From the NCBI GenBank assembly GCA_027919835.1, contig JANVFP010000042.1, positions 124,001-188,000 of the forward strand: DNA of 64,000 nucleotides, given 5' to 3'. The notes under the pieces are model-generated. The model was not told where the DNA came from. It was given only the letters and a program-made list of their open reading frames with translations, and searched no databases. Below, piece after piece: positions 58,431 through 64,000 of this stretch (position 1 is the first letter of the stretch; every line of letters begins with the position of its first letter). The stretch is from Lentinula raphanica (taxonomy: Eukaryota; Basidiomycota; Agaricomycetes; Agaricales; Omphalotaceae). The position numbers and the translations under genes were made by a program.

Positions 58431-60168
58431 TAATGGAATTTGTAGATGTACTTACTTGCACCCTACTAGAAATAGTATCATTGTCTCACTATAAGTACAT
58501 ATTATACTTTGTGCTATTTCAAGCATACTGAATCTTACCAGGCTAACTTGAGTAGAGGCAAATGCTCCAAGTTCTCTCAAGTTCTCTCAAGTTACTGAAG
58601 TTGTCTTGAGTAACCTGAGTAACCTGAGTATAAGTTTATACCTGAGTTAACTTGAAGTTACTTTGAGGCCAAAGGCTTTTTCCTGATGCACAAATAGATA
58701 TCATTGAGTCCCAGAAGTTTATGTTGAGTGTAAGTCACTGTTTAGATATAAAGTATTGAAGTTAACTGGGTCACAGTTCACTCTTGCCATTATCTCCAAA
58801 TGTGGTTTCGGAATCGACACACCCTCTCCTTCAAATCATGTTCTAAGTCAAAGTCAAAAAGTTCAGAAAAATTTTGAATTTTCGGAGGCTCTGAATATTG
58901 TTTCACGAACTTTGATTCCTCGAATTGTTTTACCCAATTGGATCTACTCTATTCCTATTCAAAGGTGAAGTTACCTCTTATTAGATCTCACAATTTTCAA
59001 CTGACTGAGCCATGGTTTGCAATAGGTTGCAGCAAATGGGAAAGTCATGGAATGATCTTTCCTCATACATGATGACTACTATTCATGAAAAGAAGCCTGC
59101 CAATGATGGTCCTGAGCAAGACGCTGACACTTCTGGCAATCTTCTTGCAAGGCTGATAACATCATGGGTGCATACTGGCAAGTATAATCTGACTGAGGAA
59201 GAAGTTGTAGGTATTTTCTTTTGATTTCTGTTACATGTATTCATCATAATCTCAGATTGGCAATATGTATACTCTCATGTTTGCAGGACATGGTATGTTT
59301 GAATAATTTTCAGTATTCTCTTCCAGCTATCAGACTAAGAATTCATAGAAACTACTGCTAGTGCACTTCTTTCTGTTTTTGTTCTTTTGGCCATCCATCA
59401 GGAAATTCAAGAGAAAGTTTTTCAAGAGATCAAGAGTGTACAGAATGCAGAAGCTCACTCAGTATAGCTTTTGCCCAATATCTGATGAAATATAACTCAA
59501 ATATTGCCCACAGAATATCAACACTGATCATTTGATCTTTACCAAGTTTTGTTTGTGGGAAGCATTGAGGCTTTATCGTGAGCTACTGGATCTATGAATT
59601 CATATTGTGTTTATGATCTATTTTTCTAGCAAGTGCAAATTTCCTTCCTCGAGAGCTTACCCAAGATATGACCATCAATGTTCAAAGACCTGTAACAGAA
59701 AAAATAGTGTTACGGAAAGGAAGCTGGTTTATGTGTGATCTCATCAGCATATGTAAGTTGATTCTCAATGAATTCATATTGGTTATTGATGCTGATATTC
59801 TTTGTCATCTATTAGTTCGCAATCCACATACTTTTCCACAACCTGATGACTTTATACCTGAGCGCTGGAATGGTGTCTCTGAGCATGATGTTGCAATGTT
59901 TGGAGTAGGTCCCAGAGTCTGCATTGGTATGCAAGCTTTATTATATATTATGATCCCAGCTTTAAAATTTCAATTAGGCCGTAAATTTGCCCAGGTAGAG
60001 GCACTTCATATATTGTCCACTATTCTCAGTGATTGGCACATTGAGATTCTTACCATGCCTGCTGAAAGTTCTCAAATGTATGAACATCATATTCTCAGTA
60101 ATGCTGGGCAATTTGGAACTGCCTTTGGGTTACAAAATGCTTCTTTGAAGTTGATCAAGCGGGTCTGA

Positions 60169-60834
60169 ATCTGTATATACAGTGTAAATATTACTTGTCA
60201 GTGGATGATCATCCATATGTATATGAAAGTTCAATATTAATTTTTTGTTTTTTTGCAATATATTGTTGATACTCATCTCATAGATGACTCATTGAGGAGC
60301 ATAGGGCTCTGTCAAATATGGATATATTATACATCTGTATAAGTGAAAATTCCTTGTTTCTAGCTCTGTTATATCTCTTGATATCATGATAGTATATGCT
60401 GAAGTAAGTAATATATGAAGATTTTAAATCACTATTAATTAAGAAAGGCTCAGTACAAAGTATATTATGCTATGAAAATTATAGATACAGAATATTTAAG
60501 CTGCTTAAGCATTAGAATTATATATATTTAGTGATTGTTAGTGGACCAAGCTCCAGGAGTTTAGAAACAACATAAGCAGAGATTATAACCTATTTCTTAA
60601 GGATACTATTTCAAGTGCCTATTTCCCATCAATCACATTGTAGAAAATCTTTGGGACTACTTGTAAAAGAAGCCAATGGATTTTTTAAATCAAATATTAT
60701 TGAGTATCCTGTTTGCAAGTAAGTTTGACAAGTATGTGTTACAAATTTAAGATTGTAACTTGGATCTATAGTTCAAGTTGTGATGCAAGTACACTGGTGT
60801 GACTGAAATACTTGACTTAAAAATCATGAATTCA
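60169..60834. other. AT-rich intergenic DNA
   Basis: No gene. 3' flank of the first P450, ending in the left target-site duplication of the SINE (60819-60834). Confidence 0.5.
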
Positions 60835-61218
60835 ACGGGGCGGTGTGGTGTAGTGGTGGCATCACACAAGCTTCGACCTGTTTCTGACATTCGCAGAGGT
60901 CTCTAGTTCGAACACCGTCCTGGGCATATGGTCCTCGTGCCCAAATCAGCACCATAGGGAGTTGTAGTGGGTAGTCTTCACCTGATCATTGATCAGGCTA
61001 GTTGGTAGTCCCACACTACTGGTTGCCGGGAAAACTGTACCGGGTCCCAGTGTGCGTAAATGCATTCTTCCTTGGAGTTGATCAATTTCCGGGACTGTTA
61101 CTGACCCCTAACAAGGTCATTGTTCCTTGTATCAACTTGCGTGAGCATCAAGAGACGACCAGATTGGCTGCCTGGTGCTCGGAAAGCGCCCCTCCAAAAA
61201 AAAAAAAAAAAAAAAAAA
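60835..61218 (+). mobile_element. tRNA-derived SINE with poly-A tail and target-site duplication
   Basis: A pol III-type head: A-box-like GGTGTAGTGGTGG near 60846 and B box GTTCGAACACC near 60907. The unrelated body runs to 61195 and ends in 23 A's (61196-61218). The flank AAAAATCATGAATTCA is repeated at 60819-60834 and 61214-61229, a 16-base target duplication (partly shared with the tail). The orientation is given by the promoter and tail. An open frame at 61002-61289 inside it is not considered a gene. Confidence 0.88.
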
Positions 61219-61229
61219 TCATGAATTCA

Positions 61230-61522
61230 GATAAACTCACAAGTACTCAGCAAGACTTCAATATCACTCCTGAGCATTTTTGCTTGTAAGTGTCATTACC
61301 ACATTTTTTTTTGCTAACTACTATGATTGTATGGTCAATTGTGCAATGTAATATATGAATGACAACTGTTCTTAAGCTTCCTAGTGGTTTGCAATTAGGT
61401 ATAAATAAAAATACTCATTCAAGAATCAAAAATATATATAAATATTGAAGGACTACTTACTAGATATTAAATATATGTGATAACAAACTATTTATTGTTA
61501 CTGACATTTAATTTAAAGTCTA
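61230..61522. other. AT-rich intergenic DNA, 3' flank of second P450
   Basis: No feature seen. Confidence 0.4.
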
Positions 61523-63442
61523 TCAATATTTCCACTTCTGAAGGTGAAATGGAACAGATTGAAGACGAGAAATACTGAGTGACCGATTGGGTTTTAAACA
61601 AGCAGTTCCTGTTGTGAAAGAACCTGAAACATCATATAAATATAGTAATTGAATAATAGTCATCTTGACTTGGTACTCCCCAAACTCTCTTCCTTTACAC
61701 TGTGAAATATATAAGTAAAAACAATTAGACACTCAAATTACAGCGCCTACCATAATTCATGGCAAGTGCACTTTTTTCTTACGTCGAGAAATAAAAGGTA
61801 CCCGAGAGGTCCCGAGTGATCGATGCTGATGGCTGGCAGTGAAGCCGAGAAATTTTGGAGGAATTACGGCATGGATCAACGATTGATCATCCGGCATCAG
61901 TCGGCACACTGATGTAAGAGCACAAGAATGGAGAGAGATGGAGAGCCAGGAGAGGTTTCCATGGAATCTGAGTGATTCTACTGAGTCACATCTCTTCAGA
62001 TCTCTTCACATATCTCGGGTACCTTTTATTTTTTGAGTCAGAAAAAAGTGTGCTTGACATGATTTATGGTAGGCGCTGTAATATTCACATACTATGAAAG
62101 TTCCTCCACCCCATGGTACAAAGGTTCTGAATCCTCTTGCCTGATTATTTGGTGGCTTATTCAGAAAGTGATCACCATCAAATTCTTCTGGATTTGGATA
62201 GAAGGTTTTGTCATGGTGCAAGCTATAGGCATCTCCTGCAATATAATCTCCCTGCTGGATAGTATATCTATGCCCTTTATGTACCAGCTCTATATCAATA
62301 TCTGGGATTCGAAAAACAGTAGCCAAAGAGCTGAGCCTCAGTGTCTCATTGACAACTGATTGTACCTGCTCAAAGCCTGGACTGTCAAGTGCTTCAGGCT
62401 CTGCTATTAGAAAAGTTTCAAAGTCTGGCCAGTTCTTGTCAACTGTAGTATGGATCTGTGTTGCTAACTGAGCACAATAGATGGGATTGGAGATTAGGAA
62501 TGCAATTGCATTGGTAGCAACCTGGATGCTTTGAGCATGAAATCCCCACAGAACACCTATGATGACATGTGATGTTTCTTTTGCATTCAAGTCAGCACTC
62601 TTGAGTTCTTGTAAACATTCTGACATGAATGTAGATGCACCATCAATATAACCAGTGTCATCATCACTCTCCCAATGTTTGTTAATATAGGGAAGTATTG
62701 CAGTAGCCCATTTGTTATGCATCATTTGTACCAGATGATGCATGACAGGAATACGGGAAACACCATAATACATCCATTGGTCCAGTTTATGGAAATGAGT
62801 GTAAGTGTCTGGCAATGAATCTCCAAACAAGACTGATACTGAAGCCTGATACATACTCTGCTGAATAAGTTCACCAAGATGGATAGTAGCACCATCATGT
62901 TGGTTTCCAAAATTATTCAGCATAGTGTACAGTCTCTGATTTATGAGTACTGTGATAGGTCCCATTGTGGGTTTCGTTAATCGCCTTGAAATGATACCAT
63001 ATATATTCCGTCGAAGTATCATTGTGATATAAGGCAAACGACTTTGAAGTCCTGAGGTAGCCTGTAGTAGATTTTCTTCAGGAGCATGCACTTGCTTGGG
63101 TGATTTCCCAACCAAGTCAGCCAAAAGCTCTGGTGATGATACTACAGTGATTTTCTGACCAGCTACAAGTAGCTGATATATAGGCCCAAACTGTGCACTA
63201 AAAATAATTGATTAGTTTAAACACATAATAAGCTTCAACTGCATTATTTACTGGCAAGATTTCATTAGGGTTTCCCTTCTGAGTGCAAATGATATACCAT
63301 GCCCAATCCATGGAATTATATAGGGAACTTGAGGAGGAGAATTTGGGATTGTATATGTTTTTGCTTTTAGATAAATCCAAAGCAATGAAACCAAAACAAA
63401 GATGATAAAGAAGGAAGTAATATCAGTAGTTGAGGACATCAT
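61523..63442 (-). CDS. Cytochrome P450, CYP7/CYP8-like, with a MITE in its last intron
   Basis: Membrane-anchored heme-thiolate enzyme of unknown substrate. Three exons on the minus strand (63252-63442, 62093-63197, 61523-61699) sum to 491 codons. N-terminal anchor: ITSFFIIFVLVSLLWIY. K helix VNETLRL (ExxR), YPNPEEFDGDHF, and heme loop FVPWGGGTFI joined across the last intron to CKGREFG, giving the Cys ligand and the GGG..C.GR pattern of CYP7/8-like P450s. The I helix reads LWGFHAQSIQVATNAI and lacks the usual acid-Thr pair. The last intron (61700-62092) is 393 bases, of which 340 are the MITE and its TA. The two Met codons at 63437-63442 are both possible starts. It is not closely related to the first P450. 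Confidence 0.85.
61741..62078. mobile_element. Tc1/mariner-type MITE, 338 bases, inside a P450 intron
   Basis: Ends CAGCGCCTACCAT at 61741 and its reverse complement at 62078. The inverted repeats extend, with mismatches, for about 66 bases to GGTACCCGAGA. TA occurs on both sides (61739-61740 and 62079-62080). There is no coding capacity. CAG...CTG ends with TA target duplication are typical of Tc1/mariner-derived MITEs. Confidence 0.9.
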
Positions 63443-63590
63443 AAAATAATGTTGTTCTTGAATTTTTATTGTGCTTGAAAGCTGCCCTTTTGTATGAGTA
63501 GAATAATGATGACTAATGCTTATTAGATTCTAGTGCTGTACTCCCCGCTGTATCCACAGCTGATATCAACAAACACTATCATAGTCATGC
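63443..63590. promoter_or_regulatory. Upstream region of second P450
   Basis: AT-rich 5' flank without a recognisable element; it leads into the tandem duplication. Confidence 0.3.
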
Positions 63591-64000
63591 TGTACTGCTC
63601 CACATGCACTTTGAGTCAACATCATGATTCAGAAAGAATCAAGATTCATTTGAATTCATTAAAAATCAATACTAACTCAAATGCCGCAGTTTCCGTCGCA
63701 GATATCTATAAGGAACTTTCTTTGAGTTCAGTATTCTACATGCTATTTAAAGTCATGAAACGATTGATAGGTCCACATAAATTTAACATAAGCAGACTGT
63801 ACTACTCCACTTGCACTCTGACTCAACATCATAATTCACAAAGGATCAAGATTCATTCTAATTCATTGAAAATCAATAATAACTCAAATGCCGCAGTTTC
63901 CGTAGCAGACATCTATAAGGAACTGTCTTTGAGTTCAGTATTCTACATGCTATTTAAAGTCATGAAACAATTGATAGGTCCACATAAATTCAATATAAGC
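63591..64000. repeat. Tandem duplication, two 207-base units reaching the window edge
   Basis: The unit beginning TGTACTGCTC (63591) recurs as TGTACTACTC (63798), 207 bases later, with about 90 percent identity by eye. Each includes CTCAAATGCCGCAGTTTCCG and ATCTATAAGGAACT. The second unit ends at the last base, so more copies may follow. Confidence 0.85.

Larger units (their letters stand above)
56425..58688. mobile_element. Non-autonomous 2,264-base DNA element with inverted ends, inside a P450 exon
   Basis: The ends are CATCAGGAAAA at 56425-56435 and its reverse complement at 58678-58688 (11 perfect bases, weaker match beyond). CA occurs on both sides (56423-56424 and 58689-58690) as a likely 2-base target duplication. 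Both subterminal regions are rich in short ACCTGAGT/AACTTGAA motifs in varied orientation. There is no long open frame, hence no transposase; mobilisation would need a partner in trans. Internally it has a 159-base tandem repeat, a perfect hairpin and a degenerate repeat array. The superfamily is not clear. Confidence 0.75.
55703..60168 (+). pseudogene. Cytochrome P450 interrupted in exon 5 by a 2.26-kb element
   Basis: Membrane monooxygenase of a basidiomycete E-class family, substrate unknown. The anchor is MDYLVVTAASIVGVLAFQYW. Motifs: WRRHRRVVQPAF (helix C), AGHETTA (I helix, split by an intron), EALR of the ExxR pair, PDDFIPERW and heme loop FGVGPRVCIG joined to RKFA. Exons: 55703-55774, 55829-55952, 56003-56153, 56209-56295, 56349-56424 plus 58691-58729, 58762-58964, 59026-59206, 59256-59292, 59349-59461, 59514-59577, 59630-59752, 59816-59926, 59978-60168. 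Without the insertion (56425-58688) and the duplicated CA, these sum to 524 codons with no stop or frameshift. All other motifs and splice sites are intact, so the knockout looks recent. Splicing out of the insert is unlikely as it has no GT-AG ends at its borders. Confidence 0.85.

Noticed and set aside
56425..58688. Insertion read as a long spliced intron of the P450
   Set aside because: The borders have no GT-AG or GC-AG pair that restores the frame, and other introns of this gene are 30-70 bases; inverted ends and the CA duplication favour insertion.
61002..61289. 95-codon frame on the plus strand
   Set aside because: It lies inside the SINE and reads through the poly-A tail as a Lys run.

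Overview
The window is nuclear DNA of a filamentous basidiomycete, most likely an agaricomycete. The evidence is gene content and architecture: genes on both strands, broken by many introns of about 45-65 bases with GT(R)NGT donors, and fungal families such as a fungal-type pyruvate carboxylase, Pat1, a Rad4/Dpb11 protein, Hfi1, a FuA-like glutathione transferase, wax-synthase-like acyltransferase, BTB-only proteins and P450s. No rRNA, intact tRNA gene, CRISPR array or bacterial operon was seen. Exon joins were made by hand. Where I summed the exons, the totals were divisible by three (NMO, GT2, MAPK, GDE, zinc finger, three BTB genes, HFI1, GST, metallothionein, both P450s).

Layout. 1-28 kb is a housekeeping stretch: partial nitronate monooxygenase (+), pyruvate carboxylase (-), GDP-mannose transporter (-), a type II membrane glycosyltransferase (+), a Fus3/Kss1-class MAP kinase (+), glycogen debranching enzyme (+), Pat1 (-), a small three-finger C2H2 protein (-) and a makorin-type CCCH/RING protein (-). 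28.3-32.5 kb holds three tandem BTB/POZ genes that clearly arose by local duplication. 32.8-35.9 kb holds a decayed plasma-membrane H+-ATPase pseudogene lying between short inverted repeats, followed by a tRNA-like remnant. 36.3-49.3 kb is again ordinary: mitoferrin, a xanthine/hypoxanthine phosphoribosyltransferase, an AIFM2/FSP1-like oxidoreductase, Rad4/Dpb11 head-to-head with HFI1, a small secreted protein and a GST. 49.8-53.5 kb has a tiny 46-residue metallothionein, a dispersed 35-base repeat and a wax-synthase-like gene. 53.8-54.9 kb is unresolved.

55.7-64 kb is AT-rich and mobile-element-rich. It carries two unrelated P450 genes. The first (+) is interrupted inside an exon by a 2.26-kb element with inverted ends; removing the element and a 2-base target duplication leaves a clean 524-codon frame. 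The second (-) is intact but one intron carries a 338-base Tc1/mariner-type MITE. A tRNA-derived SINE with a poly-A tail and target-site duplication lies between them, and a 207-base tandem duplication reaches the right edge.

No wholly new multi-gene system was found. The strongest leads are the recent transposon-knockout P450, its repeat-packed element, the MITE-expanded intron, the BTB triplet, the hidden metallothionein and three GC-AG introns.
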